A DNA stretch of 64,000 nucleotides from Valencia hispanica (Eukaryota > Chordata > Actinopteri > Cyprinodontiformes > Valenciidae): contig OY747712.1 of NCBI GenBank assembly GCA_963556495.2, positions 22,466,735 to 22,530,734 on the forward strand. Reading direction: 5' to 3'. Both the position numbers and the translations under genes were made by a program. This document shows positions 35,641-46,440 of this stretch, piece by piece; within the stretch, counting starts at the first letter, position 1, and every line of letters starts with the position of its first letter. Below the pieces are notes generated by a model. It did not search any database, was not told where the DNA came from, and saw only the letters and a program-made list of their open reading frames with translations.

Positions 35641-38095
35641 TAATAATTTCCAACGACAAAATGAAAATTTCAGCTTTTAATAAATATATTTTTAAAAATG
35701 CAGAGCTTTGCCTTTTAAACCAAAGAAATCACGGGGCATTTTATTTTAAATATCAAACTTGACAGATTTGAATGCAGAATAAAAATTAAGAAAACTAGAA
35801 CTGAAGTACACTGTAAGACACTTGATTTTAAGGTATTTACTGTGCTCACCTTACCACAAACCCAGTCCACAGGCACACTTACATGAATAAAAAGGCAAAA
35901 CAACTCTTTCAGTAATTAGTTGGAGATTAACAGTAACAGCAACACAATGTTTAGTTAGAATTCTACCCATGGCAGTAGGACCAACAAGACTCAAATCTCC
36001 CAGTGGCTGGTACTGCAGGGGATGAGAGAAAACATTCTGCAGCTCCTCATACAGAAATAGAGTGGTGACAGTTTAATGGTCTCTGAACTCGGACCACCAC
36101 ACCCTTGCCACTCTGCAATATATAAAAGGCCCCAGTACCACTCCAGCTTGTGACGTCAGGTGCTCAAACCTGCTCTACAGACGTTGTTGTTAATCAACAG
36201 GGGGGTACATTCTCTGAAAGTGATGATATTGCTTTCCGAGACCACAAATGGAAAATAATTTGCCTTAGATCACTTTCAAGAGGCCAAATGTTAACATTAA
36301 CTTCTTATTTATTTATGCTAATCAGTAACAACTGGATTGTTTCTCATGTTTATATTATTTGCTATTTAATATGACCAAATAATGAAAACTAGAAAGAACC
36401 AATGCAATTTTTTTATTGCTTTGAGAATTATTTCGATGTTGAGAGAAAACCTCATTCTGTTGTAACAAATTCTCAACACCTGCCTTTGTCCTCGGTCCGT
36501 GCTTAATATGTATTAATTTTCCCCTTCAAGACATGTTTTTTTCTCAAAGTTCACCACATTTTTCTGCCCTCAATGAGCCATACGTATGATAAATAACAAC
36601 TTACAGACTTTCTGTGTCTCTAAACTCTTATTCCACAACAAGGGGACATGATTTAGACAACTGCTGAGAGTTAGCTAGGGCTGCAAGAGCCTCCCGGGCT
36701 TGACAGACAGTGTTTTTCTGTGAGACACTCCAGATGGAATCCCACACTTTGAGCTGTCCTAACAACCAGTGGTACTGCCAGAAACATAAGTGAAAACCTC
36801 TGATGTGACAGAGAAGGAAGGAGCATCATTAATAAATATAATGAGGCAGAAGGGTGCTCTAATGGGTGGCTGGAGTACACACTGCGGAGTCAGTCGGAGG
36901 TTACGGCATCGGGTTTCCTTATCGGGAGAGGCTCGGATGTAGAAACCGGATGCTTTGGTGTTTATGACATTGAATGAGCAAAATAAACACGCCAGCCAAC
37001 TTTCTCAGAGATTAGCAAGTGAATACGAGTTTCATCACTATTTGAGGCCACATAAAGAGTTTCCCACCTGCAACATGACAAGTAGTAAAAACAGATTAAA
37101 GGACAACATTACTTAATTCTGCATTCCTGCAGCAGTGCTGGACTGACAACTGAAACTGAAGCAGGAGAAACAGAGACGTTGTCTTTGTTTTTACACACAT
37201 TCCTCTCCTTGTCAACACCTTCTACCTACAGTTCGCTAAGGGATTTGATGCTGTTTAGTCGTCTCTGCACATCAGCAGAGATGACTAAACAGAATCAAAT
37301 TCCTAAACTCAGAAAAAAAGAAATTCATCTTGCCTCTTCCCAAGCTATATATACATTTAGACCTTTGAAAGAAAACACAAACTTGAAGTCACAAATTATC
37401 TACGTCACTTGATTTCTGTTTTAAAATGTTTAGTATTTATTGCTATTTGAACTCCAAATTGTGTGTAGTTTCTTGTTCTATTGTATTTGCTGTGTTCTCT
37501 AGTTTCTGTTCTGTACTTCATGTGGTTTAGCAAATGATGCCCAGATGTACTTGTACTGTATAAACACTAATCAGTTTGATCTGAGGATGTCAGCAGGTGT
37601 TTTTAAAACCCAGGGGTCTATAAACATTTCTATTCCAATGAGCCATTTTCACCCCCCCCCCCCCCCATCCTAATAAACAGAATATGTCTAGGGGCACAGA
37701 GTCCACACAACCCTTTCAAAAAGGTTTAGAGGTTTTTATTTGATTAATTATTTAATTAAATGCCGACTATGTAATATTTGCTTGTTAATGGGGAAATTTA
37801 AGAATCATGGTTTATTGCTTTTTGGGTTTTAGAACAAACTATGAGAAATAGGGAGAAGAGAAACATTGTATTACATAGTGTTCCATTTTTATAATAAATC
37901 AACTCTGCAGTTTCCAAAAAGTCATGCAACAGACACAGCAGACATAGAAGAAGGTGCGCTTGTCAAATAAGATTAGAATTGAACATTTAAAGTACCATGT
38001 GTTATAGAAAAGTAACACTCTACGTGGCCTGAACATACTCTGCTTTCTTTGCAGTTTGCACCATCTGAAGGAACATAGAGTGGTCACAATTGATC
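35641..38095. other. Unannotated DNA with a promoter-like patch
   Basis: No coding evidence. It contains a strong TATA-like box with a downstream CRE (36119-36158) and a run of 15 C (37652-37666). Confidence 0.4.
36119..36158 (+). promoter_or_regulatory. TATA box with downstream CRE
   Basis: TATATAAAAGG (36119-36129) is a near-ideal TATA box, followed 21 bp later by the palindromic cAMP-response element TGACGTCA (36151-36158). No coding frame with recognisable motifs follows, so a role as a promoter is unproven; both motifs can occur by chance. Confidence 0.35.
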
Positions 38096-38099
38096 AAAA

Positions 38100-38735
38100 T
38101 TTAACTTTTTGGATTACATGCAAAAGAGCATTAACACTATACATAATCTTGAGGGCACAATCCTCAAAGTGAAACATGGCAGAGTCAGCATCATGCTGAT
38201 GGGATGCTTTTCAGCAGGCTTGTTCATGTAAGCCTTTTAGAGGTAATAGGAAGGGGGATCAAGCTAAATAGATGACAATAATGGAAGAAAAACGGATGGA
38301 TGCTGCAAATAATTTGAGACTAGAGTAGAGGTTCAACTTCCAGTTTAACAGATAAGCTCAAACATACACGCAGAGCTAGACTAGACATAGCAAAATTGTT
38401 TACATAAATGTTCATGTTTTAGAATGCCTGTGTCAGAGTCCAGAACTAGATCCAGGCTGATTAAAGATGCTGCCCATTCATTCTGACTGTGCTTGAGCTA
38501 TTTTGCAAGAATAATGGGCAAACATTTCAGTCTGAGTCAGTCCATACAGCTAGTAGATGCTTTTTAGATTTTTATTTGTAAAAAATCATGTCATTTTCCT
38601 TCCGTTTCACAGTTATGGATCACTTTGTGTTAGTCCATTGCATAACCTTTAATTGTAATTAAAATGTGACAAATTTGAATAACCTTAACGGGGTATAAAC
38701 ATTTTTGCAAACATTATAGGCTATCTCATCAAAAG
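38100..38735 (+). mobile_element. Family K Tc1-like relic, larger piece
   Basis: It retains a central block (AAAGTGAAACATGGCAGAGT, AGCATCATGCTGATGGG: the glycine-rich strand before the second Asp), the C-terminal block (TGTGCTTGAGCTATTTTGCA) and the right end (CACTTTGTGTTAGTCCATTG to TAAACATTTTTGCAAAC). The reading frame is destroyed. Confidence 0.68.
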
Positions 38736-38887
38736 ACTTAGTAGGTCCCTACAACATTTATGACAGAAAGTAATTTAAAGAGATTAAATGCATTGCCTGA
38801 TACACAAATGTCCTTAGGAAACACATTTCAACCCAGAAAAGCCAGTGTGCAGTCAAATCATGTATATAATTGTTTTTTTGTGTGTAA

Positions 38888-39165
38888 GATGTTGGGTCCA
38901 TTTTCCCCAAATGAACTGAACAGACCGTTGGACTGCTGGAAGCCATCTTCTCAGATGGACTAAGCAGACCAGCATCCTAGCGGTGCCCCCCAACACACTC
39001 CTATTGGTCCGTGACCACCCATGGTGACATCAACGATGACATCACGACCAAAGGGCTAAAAGAAGGGTGGTGGCGGCCATTTCAAACTGTTCTCAGCAGA
39101 GGTTCTTAGCAGAAACTCCTGTCATACAGAGGACATTTCACAGGTAAAGATTATCTTTTGTTCTG
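38888..39165 (+). promoter_or_regulatory. Promoter-like or LTR-like module
   Basis: Clustered motifs in promoter order: CTATTGGTCC (inverted CCAAT, ~39000), two TGACATCA-type CRE-like sites (39025-39048), a weak TATA-like GGGCTAAAAGAAGG (39053-39066), then a leader ending CATTTCACAG|GTAAAG, a good 5' splice site at ~39144. The block starts TGTTGGGTCC, as an LTR might. I found no matching right boundary or duplication, so it could be a retroelement LTR or a host promoter with a noncoding first exon. Confidence 0.4.
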
Positions 39166-39766
39166 ACCCGCTGGACCGTGGGGGGAACTCTCATTTCAAC
39201 GCTTCAAAGTGCTCATCCTGTTGGTGTATCCAGTTTGGGCTATATCAGGACTGTTCCAAAACAGTTTGTTAGGACGTCGACCTGCAAGCCATCCGGCCTG
39301 CAGTTGGGACACACGGTCCTAAAAATCCTGCGCAGGTTTTTCTAACTCTTCCCTTTGTTGCTTAACTACGGACACATTTTGCTCTCCTCTTTATGGACTG
39401 GACCTCCCTCAAAGCAAAGTAGGACTGAACCAGTTCATTTATGCTAATCTTGTGTCTGGGCAGATAAATAGGGAAAAAAGAGTTTTTAACGAGTAAGATC
39501 TCGTTCATTGTTGGTTTAAAGTGTTTTTAAGCGCTGAACCTGTTGGCTCATTTAGTGTCACCGCACACATAAGTTTGAGCTGTATTTGCTGCGTTTGAAA
39601 CTGGCTTTTATCCTGAGCGAATCCCACACTTTCTTTCTTTCTCTCTTTTCCTTACTCTTTCTTGCTCTCTGATCACCTGGTCGGCAGAGTAAGGCTCGGT
39701 CCGACATGCTATAGCTGGTCTGTTAGCTGAATGGTTAACTCCATTTTTCCTATGTCTGTTAGTTAA

Positions 39767-40584
39767 AGCTGCAGTAGGTAACTTGAATAAAAATAACTTT
39801 TTGTGATATTTCCTAAAATTGTCCATATGTCCTGAAAGTAGGAAATGAGATTTATAATCTGTAAAAAAAAACAGCTCAATTGGTCACACCTACAGCCGCT
39901 ACTGCGATTTGCAAGAATCCACCCGATAGAAAACACCAAATCAGAGCCAGAGCAGCGTCTGAAGGAGTCTCTGATATCTGTCTATCACTCCTCACACACA
40001 AACCGCGACCCGCCCCTCGCTCCGCTACGTAATCGGCTGCAACAGCCACCCAAAGAGAAACTGCCCGTACTGCCGCTGCCAACAAAAAAGAAGATGACCG
40101 AGGAGGACAAAAGAGCTAAGAAGAAAGAAGTTGACCGAGCCCGAGATAAAACGAGGGTAAATATTGGCGTAGCCTTTGAGAGGTGGAGGGAGCTACGGGA
40201 CCTGAAAGCGCTTAAAACCAATTCCGAGTTGGCAATGTTTCTGCTTGACAGGTAATCACCCTTGCTTGATTAATATTTGTTTTGTTTTTTTGGTGGTGGT
40301 ATTACAGTAAACCTCCGCAGCGCGTGTGATCATTCGTGCACTCACAGCTAATGTTGTCATATGTGGTTTACTGTTAGGAAATATTCACAAAAATGTGTTC
40401 TCTAAGTCGCGTCAGCTGATTATCTTTGGCAGTTGTTACGCCAGTAGCGCAGCCGAAACGGGGAGGAGGGCATTGGAGGCGGGGCTTGAGTGCATCGGAG
40501 AGGGAGGGGGAGTGATGTGAAGCTTGTTTGGGTTTAAATTTTCAAGTAAAGTCTGCTCTCCTCTCAGAGTTACCTACTGCAGCT
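39767..40584 (+). mobile_element. TTAA-flanked DNA element with a coding exon
   Basis: TTAA lies on both sides (39763-39766 and 40585-40588). The 17-bp ends AGCTGCAGTAGGTAACT are perfect inverted repeats. TTAA duplication points to piggyBac or Kolobok superfamilies; which one is not settled. At 818 bp it is too short to be autonomous, but it keeps one convincing exon (40094-40251). Confidence 0.82.
40094..40251 (+). CDS. Basic N-terminal exon inside the TTAA element
   Basis: Open reading extends from 39845, but the part that looks protein-like starts at Met 40094: MTEEDKRAKKKEVDRARDKT, RVNIGVAFERWRELRDLKAL, KTNSELAMFLLD. It is very basic and probably helical, and ends at AG|GTAATC (donor at 40252), with an in-frame TAA just after. 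This suggests the first exon of a longer spliced protein whose remainder was deleted. I do not recognise a named domain. A DNA-binding or accessory role for a transposase is only inference. Confidence 0.55.
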
Positions 40585-40588
40585 TTAA

Positions 40589-41500
40589 AGATGTGGCCTT
40601 CCACATGGACAGTACACAACATGTGCTCTACCCACTTTAGCCAAAGCTAGTTTTATGACCCTTTGTCTCCCCGGCTATCTGTGACTTGAGCCCCCTGGAG
40701 TGAGGGCCACCTCCCTCCCTGAACAAAACCTGAGCTATCTGTTTATCCCTGATCCATTTCATGCTAATTATGTATAATTTTTATATGTTATTGTTTTCTA
40801 AAATCTGTAGTAGTTAGTTGCATGCTTTAGAGTAGATGGGAGTTATTGATGGAATGTTTTGGCTGTAAGGTTGATCTATTTTCTTAATGAATTCCCCTTA
40901 GCTTAAAGAGAAGTTGTCTGGGATTACTTGGCGTAATGAGTGCAATTAATGTCCACAACGTGTGAATTTACACCTTCAAGAAGAGACTGGATGTCTGGTC
41001 CTCTAAGACAGAAGTGGTACCGCTAACATTATTAAATTAAACTTGAACCACATCAATAATTATATTAATATTAATTGTTGATCATAATTATTGATGGTTA
41101 TGTAAATCAGAAAAAAACTTGCTCACTCTGTGTCACAACAAAGAAGAGATAAATTCTCACATTACAAGATCAAGAGCATTGCTTTTGAGAAACTATGAGG
41201 ACAAACCTTACTGCCTTTGGGCTCTCGTCCCAATTGGCTTCAACACAAACTGAACTGGCGTCGCTGTTCTAATTTGCTGGTGTGTTTGACTGAATTCTGC
41301 TTATGATAGACAGTAATAGACACCTTATCCTTCCAAGTGTTTTTGAATGTGCCAGCTCTCTTCAGAGTTTCCACACATGACTTACCAGATGGTTCTGTGT
41401 AAGAAAATATCTTTGTCTTTTGGTTTTCTTGCCTTAAAGTGCAGGTTGCAGGTTAGAGCTCCCCTCACCACCGTTTAGAGTGGTATATTAGGAACCATCC
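40589..41500. other. Unannotated DNA with one hairpin
   Basis: No coding evidence; it may continue the sequence that the TTAA element interrupted. The inverted repeat at 41052-41095 is listed separately. Confidence 0.35.
41052..41095. repeat. 12-bp perfect inverted repeat, 20-nt loop
   Basis: ATCAATAATTAT (41052-41063) pairs with ATAATTATTGAT (41084-41095). The loop is A+T-only except for its TGTTGATC portion. Function unknown. Confidence 0.6.
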
Positions 41501-41630
41501 CTAAATAAAAATGTACTCATACATAAATTATTTTAGCTTTTGGAGACGTTTTTGTGAGAAGATTTATCCTCCGCCAGACCGGAAGTGACGTAACCGGAGG
41601 TAGTCCTGATAGCTGGATCAATAGAAAACT

Positions 41631-41771
41631 ATGGATTTTAATGCCGCTTCTGACACAGAAAAAACTTTAAACGTTTACTATATGATGGACCACAACCATA
41701 GAGCTATGAGCCTGCTACACGCCCCAGAGAGCAGAGAAAGACTAGAGCGAGAGCACGGGAAGGATCAATGA
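41631..41771 (+). CDS. 46-codon ORF in a GC-richer island, unrecognised
   Basis: ATG at 41631, TGA at 41769-41771. The product begins MDFNAASDTEKTLNVYYMMD and ends SRERLEREHGKDQ: acidic start, charged helical end. It follows CCGGAAGTGACGTAACCGGA, an ETS/CRE-like promoter sequence at 41579-41598. The composition is protein-like and unlike neighbouring AT-rich DNA. It may be an exon of a TE or host gene; no homologue is recognised. Confidence 0.35.
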   Translation: MDFNAASDTEKTLNVYYMMDHNHRAMSLLHAPESRERLEREHGKDQ

Positions 41772-42647
41772 CCAAAAAAACCTTGCTATCCGAAGCTATC
41801 GTTATTAGCCTTGGTGCTGCAAGCTAGCTTTACTGTTTCTTTTAAAACCCACATATCACAGTGCTTCTAATCTTTGATATAATTCTTTCAACAAAGCTGT
41901 AATTAGTAGATGTTAGACAAGAAGACTTACAATGCACAGATCCCGCCTGCGTAGAGCTGAGGCCTCTGATCGATCCGTGATCATGTCTACTACCTGCAGC
42001 AGGTCCAGAAGCAGCCACTGACAGCCGTCCCAACAAAGCTGTAAGTACCTAAGGTACTGCCTCGGCTAGTGTGAATCGCACCTGATCTTTGCTTCGGTAT
42101 CCCATGTTAAACTCCATCACATTGCTGGGATTTTAATCCTCCGGTCTGAAGTGAGAGCCACAAACTATTGAGTTTTTCATAGCCAAAGCATTTTATATGC
42201 ATTTTAGAAAATATTTAACCTGCAATATGCTCTTTATGCAAAAATGGCAGCCTTCTGCAAAATTTGTTGACCTCTTCACGTGGTCTAGAAGATTTAATTG
42301 CAATGTTCTTACCCTCCTGACACCTTGTTTTCTTAACGATAATGCATAGGTTTTTTCAGAGGAGAGGAAGAAGAACTGAAAAAAAGAATAAAGTGATTGT
42401 CCCCTGACAGACAAACCAAATAGGCAGCACAACAAATCTCTCCGCACTATATTGCTGGAAAAATAAAGAAGTATTGTTTTTTTTTGTTATGATTGTGTGC
42501 CAACCCATTGTTGTATTTTCCTGTGGTGTTTCTATACCACTCTTTTAGTGGGAGCATTATTGTCGCTACTAGTGCCCCCAACCATTGCGGTACCAGAAAT
42601 GTTGACTGCAAACAGATGTCCGTGGAGAGTTCTAATGCGCCCTAGTG

Positions 42648-43286
42648 CAGTGGTCCCCAACCCCCAGGCCATGGACCGGTACTGGGCCGTGGGTCATGTG
42701 GTACCGGCCGCGAGCCACACGGAAAGAATAAATACCTTCCAGTATGTATTTATTATCTGAGGGTGACCGCAGTTTTATTTTGAAAAATGACCGGATATCC
42801 CCGTTACATAGCTCAGTCTTGACACGTCAAGAGGCTTGTATTGGTCACGTGATAGTTACCACTAAAATTAATCCCACAAGCGAGCAAGATGGATAGAAAA
42901 CAAATGTCTCTTGATCATTTCTTTGGAAAGGGGAAAAGGCCCAAGGCTCTCACTGATTCAGCGTTGTGGTGACTTAGATTTTTCATGCACTTTGTATTTG
43001 TTTTTGTAGTAAATCTTGAATTATTAAAGGTATGTTTAAATGTTACCATGGCGACCAGAGAGCGTTAGGGGGCTGAGTGTTACTCGTGTTATGTCTGCTC
43101 GATGTTAGGAGGACGCTGTTAATAAAGCTACGAATACACATTGGATTTATGTCTATTGTTATAATTTAAAAATAACCTGTTTTTATACCGTCCGTTACCA
43201 TTTATCACCATTTATAACACCTTAAAGGTGAAAATATTGTCTGATATTAAACTGGTTCGTGGCGAAAAAAAAGTTGGGGACCACTG
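42648..43286 (+). mobile_element. Internally deleted hAT transposon, exact 8-bp duplication
   Basis: 639 bp flanked by the perfect 8-bp repeat CCCTAGTG (42640-42647 and 43287-43294). Terminal inverted repeats start CAGTGGTCCCCAAC on both ends, a classical hAT terminus. The interior keeps 5' UTR, the first 27 codons of a transposase-like ORF, and 3' sequence, so it is a simple internal-deletion derivative. Confidence 0.93.
42889..42972 (+). pseudogene. N-terminal stub of hAT transposase
   Basis: ATG 42889 to TGA 42970-42972, 27 codons: MDRKQMSLDHFFGKGKRPKA, then LTDSALW. The short basic start followed by xLDxFFGK resembles the beginning of fish hAT transposases. It then jumps to 3' UTR at the internal deletion. 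No catalytic residues remain. Confidence 0.6.
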
Positions 43287-43320
43287 CCCTAGTGGACAGG
43301 TAGAGATTACAAATTTACAC

Positions 43321-44146
43321 TACTCACAATAAGTTAGGGATATCGTGAGAGACTCAGTGGATGTAATACATATGGTGTTTGTTTCACTTCAGAAATTTTT
43401 GGGATAGGGAGGTAATTGTGTTGGGGTGATAGACAGGTGAGCGATACGCCGAGGTCACCATGGTGCCCACGGTTAGTTTTGGTGGAGGAGGTGTAACAGT
43501 CTGGGCTGGCATCACCAGTCAGCGCAAAACTGATTTGCTTATTGTAGATGGCTCAGTCACTGGACACTCTTACCTCAGAGACATCATAGAACCCATCATC
43601 ATCCCCCAATTCCTCCACCACACCCCCAACTTTCTGTTCATGGATGATACTGCTCCACCACCTTGTGCCAGAGTTGTCACAGCTCGACTTCAGGAAGTCA
43701 GAGTGCCTCATATGGTATGGCCAGCAATGTCCCCTGACCTGAACCCCATAGAGCACGTTTGGGACCAGCTGAAGCAGAGACTGGATGATTGTACCCCACC
43801 CCCACGTGACTTGGCAGAACTGCGTGTAGCACTTGTGGAAGAGTGAAATGCATTGCCTCAGGAAAACATCATGAGGCTAGTGAGGAGCATGAGACATCGC
43901 TGTCAAGCTGTCATTGCGGCAAATGGTGGAAACACCCGCTACCGACATTGTCAATTTGTGTTATTTGAGGCTACCCTTGTTATTGTCTAAATATTTGGGG
44001 TAATAAATATTACACTAATGAAAATGGTGTTTCTTCTTATTCATTATTAGTAATATCAAAGGATACTTTTAGTTATTTCATTAAAATTCAGACCAAATAG
44101 GAGTAGCACTCATGTAAATAACAGTGTCCCTAACTTATTGTGAGTA
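43321..44146 (+). mobile_element. Internally deleted Tc1-like transposon
   Basis: Both ends read TACTCACAATAAGTTAGGGA inward (43321-43340; reverse complement of 44127-44146), so they are perfect over 20 bp including the TA. The 5' half of the transposase (DNA-binding domains and first catalytic Asp) is gone; about 120 bp of 5' sequence joins directly to the central catalytic region. It sits only ~27 bp from the hAT duplication at 43294. Confidence 0.92.
43460..43990 (+). pseudogene. Tc1 transposase C-terminal half with one nonsense codon
   Basis: Open from 43460 to TGA 43844-43846, then in the same frame to TAA 43988-43990. The TGA replaces the Trp that normally follows VALVEE. Legible: [26 protein letters not shown] (second Asp motif, normally QDNAP.H), [15 protein letters not shown] (Glu motif), then IMRLVRSMRHRCQAVIAANG. 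First Asp and both helix-turn-helix regions are absent. Confidence 0.9.
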
Positions 44147-46440
44147 CTGAAATTCAGGTTTTGCGGCCAAGTAGAGCAAATTGGGCAGTGGGAATTACAC
44201 CTTAACCTGGTGACATCCTGGATAGACTTCAACTTGCTCAAACATGGACCATAGTGTATGCCCAGCACTGTCCTGGATCTTGTATTGCAAGCAATAAACG
44301 AGCTGCTAAAAGGTGAGGGAATCAACAGTGGGCATATCCAGGTCATTTTATATGATAAAGCAAGGAATACCAAAAACTATGGATAATATAAGGATTCAAA
44401 GCATAGACGCATGCTGCTGTTGGTTGTGCACAACTGACCCCTCTCAGTGGTCACTGAGATTAAGACAGTTAGATATTTTAAGCTCCTAAATCTTTTGCTA
44501 AACTACTGATTTGACATTAATGTGTATAATATCGACTTTAATAACAGTTGTATTTATATGTAGTGTACAAATCTGTGCTATAGAATGCAGATTCTGGATT
44601 GCGACTCACTATTTGCAATTTCTTAGAGGACTCAGATTGGTATTGGTACAAAGAAAATCTTGATTGGGAAATCTCTTACTGATGTAATTGTTGAAGTAAC
44701 AGAAAGCTTAGTACGTTGAATTTTGAGCCATTTATATGTTTGAAAAACTTATCCACCTTGTGAATTCACAATTTTATCCTTAAGGCCAGGAGATAGAGCC
44801 TCCTGAGAAGGGAAGCAGCTTGTTGATACGCCCTGTGGTAGTGGAAAAATGGGCCTGTGTGAACTGTCAGCACCAGATGGACACAGAAGCAGCTAATCTG
44901 CTCCTAGACCAGCTCTCACTTGCATATGCCACTTGCACTTTTGCTGACTGACTTCCTCCATGTGAATTCTGAATGAAGAAGAGCGTCTGGGTGTACCCCC
45001 AGGTGGAAATCCTGAGAGCAGATAGACATGCATGAGAGGACATTTACCAAATATGAGACACAACAAAATTCTGGGAAACACATATCCCGGTAAGTGACTC
45101 CCACTCAAAGGAGGTATTCTGAAAGCAGACAACTGTGTGGGCTGTTCACAGATTCAAGACACAATGACATGTGAACACAACTGTATTAGCTCATTCTTAA
45201 ACTGGGGGAGGTGTTGACATGCAGCATGTGCTTTAATTAAATCTACCATTTTCCAGACAATGTATTATGGATCATTTAATCAGCCACTCCTTGCTGAATG
45301 AAAAGGGCAAATAAAGGATTGTTTGCTCAGTGACTAAAGATCTGGAGATGAAGCAGAGATGGATACTTACAAAGGAGACCAAACCCCATGATATCATACC
45401 CCTGAATGTAAATCTTCTCCCTGAACCTTAGTTCACGATTCATTTGTGCTGAACAAGGTCTGTCTTGTCATTAAGACCATTTAAATCCTTTGATTGCTGT
45501 TGAGTGAGAACTGAGAGTTGGTTTGCATGAAAAGAGAGGTCGCCACGACATCACAGTAGTACCATGTTAACACATGATGTTTTGAGATATCCTGTGCAGC
45601 AAACCATCTGCTTTTAGTCCACTGGATGGAGAAGGTTTCTTTATCTAAACAGGTGCTACCTGAAAACATTTACAGCTGACATAGTGACCCTGTGGCTGAA
45701 CTGCCTTCAAGGCAGCCCAGGGGCTGCCATGCAGACAGATCAAAGTGGAAATAATGCCCCACCAATGGAGATAAATACACACTTCCTGCCTTCCTTTTTC
45801 ACATTGGTTTTTCCCACACTCTGGCAAACTGTTGGGCTGAAGAAAGGCCAACTCAGGGGAAATGACAGACCACATCAAGAGGCTTGCTGCTGCTTTGTCA
45901 TGAGGTCTAGAGCACTGCCCCTCAGGACACAGGGAGATGGTTTAGTTTTCTCTTGTGGAATGAAAGCTGTTATTGCACCTCCAAAAAATATACATTGTAC
46001 CTTTTTGCCTAGACAGTGAAAGACTATACTGATAGAAATTCAGTAAAAAAATGCTATTAAAGCAATACACATTTTCTTTCATTATTAGATCCTAAAAAAG
46101 CATAAACAAGTCTTAAGTCTGCAGGGGGCAACACCTAGGTTTTTAAGGGGTAGGTTCAACTCGGGTCTCAAGTGTTTGAGAAGCAAGCCTGAGTTTAGTC
46201 TCAAGTTTTACAAGGGCAATTTCAACTCAGGTTTTGAGTAAAAGGTAAGTCCAATGGAAGACTCAAATCTTTTAGGGGCATATCCAGCATTGTGTTTTTC
46301 TGTTATTATCATCAAATATATAATTAACTTTTATTAAATGAACCATCCACTTTCTTCAATACACTTTCAATGAACAGTTTTTAAAAGATTTACTACAGGC
46401 TGTATGGTCATCGTGGTGGTAATAAAAAAAAAAAGTGAAA
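44147..46440. other. Unannotated DNA
   Basis: 2.3 kb with no recognised gene or repeat boundary. Imperfect repeats of TCAACTC and TCAAGTGTTT-like words occur at 46145-46270. Confidence 0.4.

Noticed and set aside
38888..42031. A 3.1-kb LTR unit from TGTTGGG (38888) to CCCAACA (~42025)
   Set aside because: The flanking bases do not match as a duplication, the length is unusual, and a TTAA element and other material intervene.
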